Positions 37,015-45,760 of a DNA stretch of 64,000 nt are shown one piece after another. Location: assembly GCA_963578605.1 (NCBI GenBank), contig CAUZEA010000017.1, positions 1 through 64,000 on the forward strand, in the 5' to 3' direction. The notes beneath the pieces were generated by a model. It was not told the origin of the DNA. It saw only the letters and a program-made list of their open reading frames with translations, and made no database searches. Position 1 is the first letter of the stretch, and each line of letters opens with the position of its first letter. The stretch comes from JAKVCB01 sp963578605. GTDB lineage: Bacteria; Planctomycetota; Planctomycetia; Pirellulales; Lacipirellulaceae. A program made the translations under genes and the position numbers.

Positions 37015-39675
37015 ATGTCGAGGTTGGCGATTGAGATTGGGGTGATTTGTATGTTCTGTTCTGTAGCGGGTGCCGATGAGCGCGGGCTGGTGGCGTGTTG
37101 GCCGCTCGATGAAGGCTCGGGCAATACGGCAACGGACATCAGTGGTCACGGCAACGACGGCAAGATTTATGGGGCCCAATGGGTCGACTACGGCCGGGGT
37201 TCGGTACTCCAGTTCGATGGTATGGACGACTGGGTCAATTGCGGCAGTCCCAAGGAATTGGATGTTCGCGGATCGATGACGCTTAGTGCGTGGGTGTGGC
37301 CCCTCGACGTGCCGCGCAAGGAGGTCGGCATCGTCGGCAAGCAGTTTACCTGTTATCTGCTCACGTACACCACGAGTGGATTGGCCTACTGGTACATCGG
37401 GAAAGGGGCGAATAACGCCAACGCCGGTCTGTCCGTGGGGAGGTGGTCGCACGTCGTGAACACCTTTGACGGGAAGCTGCTCACGATGTACATAGACGGA
37501 CAGGTCGTCATGCGGCGGAAATCACAATTCGACAAAGTACCCGGTGGGAAGAACTTCTTTATCGGTTGCGTGGTTAAGGACTCAACTGCCGACGACGCGA
37601 ACGACCAACGGGATGCGTTTTTCAAAGGGAGAATCGCTGACGTGAAGGTGTACTCGCGGGCCTTCACCGACCAGCAGGTGATGGATGAGTATGCGGCGGG
37701 CACAAAAGGCCGATTCTCCCCGGTTCTGGCGGAGTGCCTGCCGATTGGCAAGGGCGTGACGGTCGGCCACAAGGACTTGACGGTCAAGGTTGGTGAAGGC
37801 GCCGGGATGGAAATCAGGGCAGGCCAAGGTTTCTGCATCGTAGAGAGCGCCTATTCTTATCCTGCCGGTGGAAAGATTGGCTTTAACTCCCTGGCCGAAA
37901 ATCGCGAACATCCGGCAGATGCCGCTTGGCAACCGCGCGTGACGAAAACCGGGAGTAGCGGGGCCCGCATAGAGGCGTCGGGCAAACATTACGCACTCCG
38001 CCGGACTGTGACTGTACACGAGGGCCGCGTCGATATCGAGGACGAATTGACGAGCCGGGCAAATGAGCCGGTTGGCGTCCTGGTCAGCAATCGGGTGATC
38101 ACTCAACGGGTCTTGACGAAGACAGAGGAGGGCACGGGCGCCCCTGATCCGATCGTCTTTGGCACGCATGGGGACTACGACCTGGGGATCGTGGCCGAGG
38201 ATTTCATCTCGCGGGCAAATTTCAGTCCCTCCATCACCGCCAACCAGGCGGGATTTGGTGTCAACCATTTCGCGCTCGATGTCGGCAAGACGTACACCTT
38301 CAAGTGGAGTGTTTACATCTTGAAGCCCAGCAGCGACATCTACGCCTTCATTAACAGGGTTCGGGCGGACTGGGGCGTCAACCACACGATCCTCGGGCCT
38401 TGCTCTTTCTTCCCCATCAACTGGAGTCTCATTGGGGACCGCGAGGGGCTGAAGAAGTATCTGCAACGCAAGAAACTTGGGGTCGTCATGCCACGCACCT
38501 GGCTTGACTACGATCCAGGCACGCTCGACCACGTGCCGACACGGGATGAATACAAGACGCTGATGCAAAAGGCGATCAAGGCCTTCAAAGCCGCCGACCC
38601 AAACATCAAGGTCATCGGCAGCATCGAGACCGACTGGGTGACCATCTACCCGGAGAAGATGAGGGACGGCCACAAGCTGCCGATCCACGGGGGCGGGCCC
38701 AGCGGCAGCACCTGGCTAAACGAAGAGCAAGTCCAGGTCATCCGCAATGCCGACCTTCCCTGGAAGGACAGTGCCGTGATCAACAAGGCGGGCCAGATGT
38801 GCGTGGAGCAATACACGCGTGGCGGGAAGCCTCAGATCGCCCTCAACGTGCTTCCGGGACCGGGCAACTATCAATCCAAGTTCCTCATGGACCAGGTCCG
38901 GTTTCTCATTGACGAGGTTGGGCTGGATGGTTTCTACATCGACGAATTCGTGCCCTACTGGGACAACCGCTGCTACAGCTACCACACGTGGGACGGCTGG
39001 ATGGTAGATATCGATTCGTCAACCGGCGAGGTTACCGACAAATACACCCATCCGGGCATTTACGGCTGGGAAATGCGCGTTGAGCTCGGCAAATATGCCA
39101 GGCAGAGAGACCTGGTCATGGTGGGCAACACCTACGCCGCTTCCATCGAAGAGGCGCACCTCCCAATAATGAGATTCGCCGAGACCGTGCATTGGTTCCA
39201 CACGGACGATATCCCCCAAAGCGGTAAACCGGATTTCGAGCGTTTCATCGCCCGCGCCCGCTGGGGGACGCCCATTGGGCTGGGATTGCAGGCTCACAAC
39301 TACGAAGGCCGCCAGGCACAGCTTCTGATGCGGGGGCTGATTGCCTACTTGCGACACAGCGTCCTGTACTACTACTACATCTTTCCCGACCTGCCCGAAA
39401 TCGGGCCGGGCAGCGGCGAGTACGGCCCGGTCAACCACATGTTTCCGATCACACCCAAACGGCTCGGCGAGGGGTTCATCGAGGGCCAGGAGCGGATCAT
39501 CACCTGCGTCTCGCGAACGTTCGACTGGCCGAAACCGGCCCCGCCCAAGATCCTGCTGTTTGACGCTGCCGGCCGACTTAAGGCCCACGACATGAAACCC
39601 GATAAGACCGAGCAAGGCTGGCGCGTGAACCTGGCCATCGGCGACTGGACCGAGATCGCCGTCGTGGAGGAATGA
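37015..39675 (+). CDS. Secreted LamG-domain protein with glycosidase-like barrel
   Basis: From the ATG at 37015 (AGGAG nine bases upstream) the protein has 886 residues with a short signal peptide (cleaved near VAGA). LamG covers about 20-230: GLVACWPLDEGSG, QFDGMDDWVNCGS and ADVKVYSRAFTDQQV; it is very similar to the LamG part of the preceding gene. Beta-rich segments follow, and the C-terminal half is barrel-like with LIDEVGLDGFYIDEF (about 635-650) as a candidate acid pair, then HWFHTDDIPQSGKPDFERF. Overall organisation parallels the leftward gene at 28.2 kb. No named glycosidase family is recognised; a polysaccharide substrate is inference. Confidence 0.87.
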   Translation: MSRLAIEIGVICMFCSVAGADERGLVACWPLDEGSGNTATDISGHGNDGKIYGAQWVDYGRGSVLQFDGMDDWVNCGSPKELDVRGSMTLSAWVWPLDVPRKEVGIVGKQFTCYLLTYTTSGLAYWYIGKGANNANAGLSVGRWSHVVNTFDGKLLTMYIDGQVVMRRKSQFDKVPGGKNFFIGCVVKDSTADDANDQRDAFFKGRIADVKVYSRAFTDQQVMDEYAAGTKGRFSPVLAECLPIGKGVTVGHKDLTVKVGEGAGMEIRAGQGFCIVESAYSYPAGGKIGFNSLAENREHPADAAWQPRVTKTGSSGARIEASGKHYALRRTVTVHEGRVDIEDELTSRANEPVGVLVSNRVITQRVLTKTEEGTGAPDPIVFGTHGDYDLGIVAEDFISRANFSPSITANQAGFGVNHFALDVGKTYTFKWSVYILKPSSDIYAFINRVRADWGVNHTILGPCSFFPINWSLIGDREGLKKYLQRKKLGVVMPRTWLDYDPGTLDHVPTRDEYKTLMQKAIKAFKAADPNIKVIGSIETDWVTIYPEKMRDGHKLPIHGGGPSGSTWLNEEQVQVIRNADLPWKDSAVINKAGQMCVEQYTRGGKPQIALNVLPGPGNYQSKFLMDQVRFLIDEVGLDGFYIDEFVPYWDNRCYSYHTWDGWMVDIDSSTGEVTDKYTHPGIYGWEMRVELGKYARQRDLVMVGNTYAASIEEAHLPIMRFAETVHWFHTDDIPQSGKPDFERFIARARWGTPIGLGLQAHNYEGRQAQLLMRGLIAYLRHSVLYYYYIFPDLPEIGPGSGEYGPVNHMFPITPKRLGEGFIEGQERIITCVSRTFDWPKPAPPKILLFDAAGRLKAHDMKPDKTEQGWRVNLAIGDWTEIAVVEE

Positions 39676-40056
39676 CGGGCGAGATCATTGCTGCGAGGAG
39701 CAATGCACTGACACCCGGGCTCCCGGCCGTCGCCGGTGGCACCTGGCTGTGGTATTTCCTTGAAATAGTTGTAATCTTGGTAAGTTTTGACTAGCATACA
39801 TGGGGTGCCAGGTAAGGAGCCGCCCCGGGGGCCCGACCAGAGAATCGGCCGACCGAACCTGACGGGCTGGACGGTCGCGTCGGCCGCATCATCGGGCTCT
39901 TGTTAGTGGTTTTCTGAAAAGAGAGGTGTCTCACATATCATCAGTCGCGTGTAAGAGCGAAGCATTTCCTGGGCACTCGCGCAGCTCGCTCCGCTAGTGC
40001 CCGGCCGAAAGTCTGTCCGGGTTGGCATTCTTTCGTGTGGTTATTCCGATTGATAG
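39676..40056. other. Intergenic region with GC-rich inverted repeat
   Basis: No gene is supported. GGGCACT (39972-39978) and AGTGCCC (39997-40003) flank a GC-rich centre (GCGCAGC with GCTCCGC), giving a stable hairpin about 140 bases before the PEP-CTERM gene start. It lacks a T run, so it is not a typical intrinsic terminator. Confidence 0.5.
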
Positions 40057-40140
40057 GGAGTATGGACCGGAGTATGGACCGGAGTATGGACCGGAGTATG
40101 GACCGGAGTATGGACCGGAGTATGGACCGGAGTATGGACC
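40057..40140 (+). repeat. 12-bp tandem repeat, seven perfect copies, carrying the Shine-Dalgarno
   Basis: GGAGTATGGACC is repeated seven times without a mismatch and ends two bases before the ATG at 40142. The last GGAG is correctly placed as the ribosome binding site of that gene. Each unit also has an ATG in another frame; reading from 40062 gives six MDRS units, MDQ, and a TGA that overlaps the gene's ATG. The homologous gene at 44.4 kb has only one unit. Confidence 0.95.
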
Positions 40141-40141
40141 A

Positions 40142-41194
40142 ATGAGAAAACTAGTTGCCATGCCGTTGGCGGCGGCTTGCGTGGCCCTGTTGCTGGCCGC
40201 TTCGCCGAGCCAAGCGGCCCAGACCACGAGTGCGGATTTCAGCTTCGGTTTTGGAGCGACCAATCCGGTCAGAGACGAGAACGCCTGGAGCACCTGGGAG
40301 ACTTCATCCGTTAACACTCCCAGCGTGCAAGGCGATTTCTCGTTGTCTCCCGCACTACCAACCAGCAACCGTTTTGACGGTAGCGGTCCGTTGTTCCACT
40401 CCCGCGTTATAACCGACGCCTCCGCTGATCCTGCCTCCACAACCTCAGCCCAGACCGGAGCCGACCCGTCCCATGGTTTTCCGAACGGATTGACGGTGCC
40501 GATCACGGCCAGCTATAACGGCCCCGTTCCCGCCGACGCCAGCGGGACGCCCGACTTCAAGCTGATGATCGAGATCACCAGTATCAGCATTTGGGGCGGG
40601 TTACACAGCGCCGGCACAATAACCAATATGGCATGGGAGGACGTGACTCCGGGCCATGCGCAGACTTCACCGGCCGTCACTCTCCCCCCTGGGACCACAG
40701 CGGGCCTCGATCGTAAGACCCTATCCAACTATGCTCAGTTGGTGTGGGATCCCGATGATTTCGAGACGCCGCTGACGGGATTAAACGATTCGTTCACGCG
40801 GACCTTTGGTATCGTCGACAGGTTGACCCCGGGCGACCTAAGGTTCACCGACGGCGTAGAAGTCGAGGGGAGGGTTCATTTGATCTACAACACTGGTGGC
40901 GTGGTGGGTGACTACAACCTCGACGGCACCGTCAACGCTGCCGATTATACGGTGTGGCAGGACACGCGCGGAAGCACCAGCAACTTGGCGGCCGACGGCG
41001 ACGGTAACGGCGCCATTGAACTGGCCGACTACGACGTGTGGAAGACGAACTTTGGCAATACGGCCGGCAGTGGCTCGTCATCGAATGCTGCTGTGCCCGA
41101 GCCGACATCCCTGCTACTGCTCATAGGATTGACTGCCTTCGGAATGAGCTATCGCTCTCTCCGGGTGAGGCCTCAACTGTCTCATTACCGTTGA
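40142..41194 (+). CDS. Secreted dockerin/PEP-CTERM protein with unknown domain (copy 1)
   Basis: From the ATG at 40142 the protein has 350 residues: a signal peptide (1-26, AAACVALLLAASPSQAA), an unrecognised domain at about 30-250 (opening ADFSFGFGATNP, core LMIEITSISIWGG, end GVEVEGRVHLIYN), a dockerin-like pair at about 255-310 (GDYNLDGTVNAADYTVWQD, DYDVWKTNFGN) and a PEP-CTERM end (VPEPTSLLLLIGLTAFGMS). The family end-signal directs surface sorting by an exosortase. The unknown domain recurs in the next gene and at 44.4 kb. Codon frame continues upstream through the 12-bp repeats, but the signal peptide fits only this start. Confidence 0.9.
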   Translation: MRKLVAMPLAAACVALLLAASPSQAAQTTSADFSFGFGATNPVRDENAWSTWETSSVNTPSVQGDFSLSPALPTSNRFDGSGPLFHSRVITDASADPASTTSAQTGADPSHGFPNGLTVPITASYNGPVPADASGTPDFKLMIEITSISIWGGLHSAGTITNMAWEDVTPGHAQTSPAVTLPPGTTAGLDRKTLSNYAQLVWDPDDFETPLTGLNDSFTRTFGIVDRLTPGDLRFTDGVEVEGRVHLIYNTGGVVGDYNLDGTVNAADYTVWQDTRGSTSNLAADGDGNGAIELADYDVWKTNFGNTAGSGSSSNAAVPEPTSLLLLIGLTAFGMSYRSLRVRPQLSHYR

Positions 41195-41203
41195 AACAAT
41201 TCA

Positions 41204-43399
41204 ATGCAAAAGAGATTGTGGATTGTGTTGGGGTGCTTGGCGATTTTTCTTATACCGCCTCGCTTGGGGGCGGCACAGGGTTGGCAGGAACAGCCTCGCA
41301 ATCTTTTGGAAGCGGAACGGATTGTGGCAGTCACAGGAGGCGGACTCTTCCCAGTCTTGAACAAGTTAGACAACGGGACGTTGGCAGCAGTCGTCCGCGG
41401 GGGAGCGGGCCACACAGGCGTTGGTGGACGGCTTGACCTGATCACGTCCTTGGATGGGGGCATTAATTGGGCAGCTCCCAGCTCCATCGTGAATACCCTA
41501 CCTGACTCTCGCAATCCGGCTTTCGGACAGGCGGCGGACGGGAATCTCGTCGTCGCCTATAGCGTCACCGGGCCTTATGATGTCCAGGGGAATTTTGTCT
41601 TCGACACCAGCCGTTACACCATGTGGGTGACCAGATCAAATGATAACGGTGGCCAGTGGACGCCGCCGCAACAGATCGACACCGCCCCATTCCAGTACGC
41701 CTCCCCCTACGGGAAGATCGTCACCCTGCCGGACGGGGCCCTGCTGATGGGCCTGTACGGTTGGTATCTACCAGACGAGGAGGGCGGCGTCTTGCCTCCG
41801 GAGCAGCAGGATCAGTGGATGGCAGCCGTGTCCCGGTCCGAGGACAACGGGGTGACCTGGAGCCACCCGAATCCGATCGTCGGTTACATCCCCGGAAGAA
41901 CGACGAACACGTCTTACAGTGAGATTGGTCTCGTGGCGCTTCCCGGGGGTGACGTGCTGGCGGCGATGCGGGGCGGGTCCACGGACGGAGTGGACCAGGT
42001 CCTTTCCACGGATGGAGGTCTGACTTGGGGTCCGATCGAGACCGTCATACCAGGTCTATCTCGTCAGCCCGCCGACGTGATCCAGTTGAACAGCGGCCGA
42101 TTGCTGCTAACCTACGGGCGTCGCACACCAGGAGCTAATGGTGTTGAGGCGGCGCTCAGCTATAACGTGCCCGGCCAGTGGGACGGACTTGCCGTCCCGG
42201 CGGAAAATCCGCGGCCGCAAATCCCCAGTAACACGGGCCAACAGTGGGACTGGCAGACCCATGTGTCGCTGGAATGGAACGCCGCCTCCGCCGACACCGG
42301 TTACCCGAGTTCAGTGCAGCTCGACGACGGTACCATCGTCACCATGTACTATGGAAATGGTGAGGTAGGCAATCCCAACGCTGGCCTCTACGCCAAGGTC
42401 GTCCGCTACCACGAGGCCGACCTCCTCACGCCCCCGCCGTCGCCTACTGTCAGCGCCGATTTCAGCTTCGGTTTCGGAGCGACCGATCCGCTCAGAGACC
42501 AGAACGCCTGGACCACTAACGAGACTTCAATTGCTAACACTCCCACCACGCAAGGCGATTTCTCGTTCTCTCCCGCACTGCCAACCAGCAACCGTTTTGA
42601 CGGTAGCGGTCTGTTGTTCCCCTTCCGCGTTATAACCGACGCCTCCGCTGATCCTGCCTCCACAACCTCAGGCCAGACCGGAGCTGACCCATCCGCTGGT
42701 TTTCCGAATGGATTGACGGTGCCGATCACGGCCAGCTATAACGGCCCCGTTCCCGCCGACGCCAGCGGGACGCCCGACTTCAAGCTGATGATCGAGATCA
42801 CCAGTATCAGCATTTGGGGTGGACATCACAGCCAAAGCAGCACGCCACCCACGCTGGCATGGGAGGAGGTGACTGCGGGCCATGCGCAGACTTCACCGGC
42901 CGTCACTCTCCCCCCTGGGACCACAGCGGGCCTCGATCGTAAGACCCTATCCAACTATGCTCAGTTGGTGTGGGATCCTGATGATTTCGCCACCCCGCTG
43001 GCCGGATTAAACGATTCGTTCACGCGGACCTTTGGTATCGTCGACAGGTTGACCCTGGGCGACCTAAGGTTCGCCGACGGCATAGAAGTCGAGGGGAGGG
43101 TTCATTTGATCTACAACACTGGTGGCGTGCTGGGTGACTACAACCTCGACGGCACCGTCAACGCTGCCGATTATACGGTGTGGCGGGACACGCGCGGAAG
43201 CACCGGCAACTTGGCGGCCGACGGCGACGGTAACGGCGCCATTGAACTGGCCGACTACGACGTGTGGAAGACGAACTTTGGCAATACGGCCGGCAGTGGC
43301 TCATCATCGAATGCTGCTATGCCCGAGCCGACATCCCTGCTACTGCTCATAGGATTGACTGCTTTCGGAATGAGCCATCGCTCTCTCCGGGTTTGCTAA
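41204..43399 (+). CDS. Secreted sialidase fused to unknown domain, dockerin and PEP-CTERM
   Basis: The 731-residue protein starts nine bases after the previous gene. A signal peptide (1-24) is followed by a sialidase propeller (about 28-405) with Asp boxes SLDGGINW, SNDNGGQW, SEDNGVTW and STDGGLTW. This propeller is closely similar to the one in the 34.9-kb gene. From about residue 415 the rest (unknown domain, dockerin pair, PEP-CTERM) is nearly identical, also at DNA level, to the preceding gene. The enzyme part should cleave sialic-acid-like sugars; the C-terminal part should anchor it at the cell surface. The join shows a recent module fusion. Confidence 0.92.
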   Translation: MQKRLWIVLGCLAIFLIPPRLGAAQGWQEQPRNLLEAERIVAVTGGGLFPVLNKLDNGTLAAVVRGGAGHTGVGGRLDLITSLDGGINWAAPSSIVNTLPDSRNPAFGQAADGNLVVAYSVTGPYDVQGNFVFDTSRYTMWVTRSNDNGGQWTPPQQIDTAPFQYASPYGKIVTLPDGALLMGLYGWYLPDEEGGVLPPEQQDQWMAAVSRSEDNGVTWSHPNPIVGYIPGRTTNTSYSEIGLVALPGGDVLAAMRGGSTDGVDQVLSTDGGLTWGPIETVIPGLSRQPADVIQLNSGRLLLTYGRRTPGANGVEAALSYNVPGQWDGLAVPAENPRPQIPSNTGQQWDWQTHVSLEWNAASADTGYPSSVQLDDGTIVTMYYGNGEVGNPNAGLYAKVVRYHEADLLTPPPSPTVSADFSFGFGATDPLRDQNAWTTNETSIANTPTTQGDFSFSPALPTSNRFDGSGLLFPFRVITDASADPASTTSGQTGADPSAGFPNGLTVPITASYNGPVPADASGTPDFKLMIEITSISIWGGHHSQSSTPPTLAWEEVTAGHAQTSPAVTLPPGTTAGLDRKTLSNYAQLVWDPDDFATPLAGLNDSFTRTFGIVDRLTLGDLRFADGIEVEGRVHLIYNTGGVLGDYNLDGTVNAADYTVWRDTRGSTGNLAADGDGNGAIELADYDVWKTNFGNTAGSGSSSNAAMPEPTSLLLLIGLTAFGMSHRSLRVC

Positions 43400-44048
43400 C
43401 TTGCGTCCGGTGTGTCAACTTGCCATACCTTTTCTCGGCCGCCTCGTAAATCGACGGAATAAGAGACGATTGGCCACCTCCGCGAGCCACGCCCCTACAG
43501 AGAGGGTAGGTCGCGTTTCTTTACTTCTTCGTCGGGCGGGTTTTTGATTTGTCCCGGCAATCCAAGGTTTGATGGCTTACGGCCTGGCATTCACGTCGAT
43601 TAGCCGAAAGCGCAGACATCCACAGCGTAATGGCTGCATGAGGGAATTCTAACTTAAAAAATCTCGCTTCCGGCCGATGCCTCCTCCAAGCGATTCCGTC
43701 CTTGTTCGACGTGAACAGATTTCGGCGACTCCGGGACGCACCCGATGTGCTCTACCAGTGGGCCCAATCCGTTCCCGGATGGAGCGGGCGGCCCCGTTCT
43801 GGTAAAAACGATTCCAACATGGGTTGAAATGACCCTATTTCACCTCCAAAAAATAAACAAAGCGAATCTATTGGTCATGCTGAAAACTTGTGATCGCCCG
43901 TGGTTCGGTTACACTGAAAGCATCGGGCAACTGTTAAAATTCCTGCCAGCAACGACTACTGGTACCGTTTGATCGGAGATTTACCTCAGGACGTTGGGTA
44001 GGTATTCTGCAACGGTGGTTGAGTCTGTTAGCCTCGGGAGGAAGTCTA
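43400..44048. other. Intergenic region, no gene supported
   Basis: About 650 bases. A 75-codon frame at 43745-43972 has no ribosome binding site or protein-like pattern. No RNA gene is recognised. Confidence 0.5.
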
Positions 44049-44159
44049 ATGAAGCGAGGTAGAAAATCCCCATGTGGGGTCGTGCCGGCTAACTGGCAGA
44101 GAAAGTCGAGTACGAAGTTACTTAAACGCTACACCTTAATGCCGCAATTGCGGCATTAA
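44049..44159 (+). CDS. Candidate 36-residue basic small protein
   Basis: The frame opens with ATG at 44049, with a strong GGGAGGAAG six bases upstream. It encodes 36 residues, ten of them K or R (start MKRGRKSPCGVV, end YTLMPQLRH). The stop codon lies inside the palindromic terminator at 44131-44164, so the transcript would end with the coding region. No family is recognised. A fortuitous frame in a leader RNA is the main alternative. Confidence 0.4.
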   Translation: MKRGRKSPCGVVPANWQRKSSTKLLKRYTLMPQLRH

Positions 44160-44174
44160 GGTGTGGTTTTTTTT
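44131..44174 (+). terminator. Strong intrinsic terminator, 34-base perfect palindrome plus T run
   Basis: ACACCTTAATGCCGCAA and its exact reverse complement meet without spacer (44131-44164), followed by GG and a run of ten T (44167-44176). It functions rightward. It ends whatever transcript covers 43.4-44.1 kb and insulates the next gene. Confidence 0.85.
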
Positions 44175-44376
44175 TTGGCCAGGGGAATGTAACTAAGTTG
44201 ATGCTTAATGGTGAAGCGTCACTGTGTTTTGTGTGTTGCAACACTGGTTTCAGCTACTCGAAAAAACTAATGCAAAAGGGGGAAGGGTCAACGCTGCGTC
44301 CTGGTGAATGAGGATCGTGAACGGTTACTTTCAACAATTCCTGTCAGTCCTGTCAACTTAGATAAGGAGAACGACA

Positions 44377-45252
44377 ATGAAGACGACAAAGCATCCCGGG
44401 TACTTGTGCGATAACGAGTATGGACCAATGAGAAAACTAGTTGCCATGCCGTTGGCGGCGGCTTGCGTGGCCCTGTTGCTGGCTGCTGTGCCGAGCCAAG
44501 CGGCTCAGCTTACGAGTGCGGATTTTAGCGTCGGTTTCGGAGCGACCGATTCGAACAGAGCCAACAGCGCCTGGACCAATAACGAGACTTCACCCAATAA
44601 CACTGCCACCACGATAGGCGATTTCTCGTTCTCTCCCGCACTACCAACCAGCAACCGTTTTGACGGTAACGGTCCGACCTTCCCAAACCGCGTTTTGACC
44701 GACAGTGGCGGTGGCGGCACCGCAGCCCAGACCGGAGCCGACCCGTCAATGGGTTTTTCGAATGGATTGACGGTGCCGATCACGGCCAGCTATAACGGCG
44801 CCGCCCCCGGCGATGCCAGCGGGACGCCCGACTTCAAGCTGATGGTCGAGATCACCAGTATCAGCATTTACGGCGGAGAGCACAGCGCCAGCAGCACACC
44901 AGCCACGATGGCATGGGAGGACGTGACTTCGGGCCACTCGCAGACCTCACCGGCCGTCGCTCTCAACGACGTGTCCGGGGGCGCCGCTCGTCAGGTCGCA
45001 GCCAACTATACTCAGTTGGTGTGGGATCCCAATGACTTCGAGACGCCGCTGACGGGATTGAACGATTCGTTCACGCGGACCTTTGGCATCGTCGGCAGGT
45101 TGGTCGGGGGCGACCTGAGAGTCGCGGACGGCGTAGAAGTCGAGGGTAAGGTGCATTTGATCTACAATGCGGTTCCCGAACCATCCATGGTGCTCCTGGC
45201 TGGTTTGGGCACCGTTGGTCTGGCCCTCTGTCGTCGTCGGCTGCGGCGGTAG
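44377..45252 (+). CDS. Secreted PEP-CTERM protein with unknown domain (copy 3)
   Basis: The protein has 291 residues from the ATG at 44377, which has AAGGAG eight bases upstream. An internal ATG at 44428 (MRKLVAMP) corresponds to the start of the 40.1-kb gene and is an alternative. From there the first 40 residues are almost identical to copy 1 at protein and DNA level. The unknown domain follows (ADFSVGFGATDS, LMVEITSISIYGG, GVEVEGKVHLIYN). This copy lacks the dockerin pair and ends directly with AVPEPSMVLLAGLGTVGLAL and an arginine-rich tail, a PEP-CTERM signal. Confidence 0.9.
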   Translation: MKTTKHPGYLCDNEYGPMRKLVAMPLAAACVALLLAAVPSQAAQLTSADFSVGFGATDSNRANSAWTNNETSPNNTATTIGDFSFSPALPTSNRFDGNGPTFPNRVLTDSGGGGTAAQTGADPSMGFSNGLTVPITASYNGAAPGDASGTPDFKLMVEITSISIYGGEHSASSTPATMAWEDVTSGHSQTSPAVALNDVSGGAARQVAANYTQLVWDPNDFETPLTGLNDSFTRTFGIVGRLVGGDLRVADGVEVEGKVHLIYNAVPEPSMVLLAGLGTVGLALCRRRLRR

Positions 45253-45760
45253 TAATCGGGAAGGCGTGGGTAGCGTGGCGAGGCGCAACTAACGTTGTCG
45301 TAGCGGCTGGTTTGATTGGAACGCTCCCCGTGATCGCCTTGCTGGACCCGCCGAGCCAAGAGAGCAACCGCAGTTCGGCACTTGCCGTATTTGAACCGCC
45401 GAGTGAACCGGCAACATTGGCATTAAGGGAGAGCGTCACCTCGGAACCGCCGGCCCAGTCGGTCCCGATGGTGGCCTTGTATATCAGAGAGAATTTCTAG
45501 GACAACAGTCAGAAGTCGGGTGTCCTCCTTCCCGAGATATTTGACTCATGAAAGGCTAAAAAGGGGTCGAGTAATGGCCTCCTCCTAAGAAGGAAGAAGT
45601 CATGATTGAAGAACAACGTTTTGGGTGATAAGAATCGCAACAGTTGAAGGCGAGGGAAGCGAGGATTCCCCCCGTACGGGGAGGGCCGCAAGGTCCGCCC
45701 GTTTCTTGCCAAGTGGCTTTTCCTGAATGATCCTAAGTGCGATCATCCCACCGTCACATC
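45253..45760. other. Intergenic region, nothing recognised
   Basis: A 62-codon frame at 45312-45500 is open but has no ribosome binding site. No repeat or RNA is recognised. Confidence 0.5.

Noticed and set aside
43745..43972. 75-codon rightward frame
   Set aside because: No ribosome binding site, no recognisable motif; kept only as intergenic.
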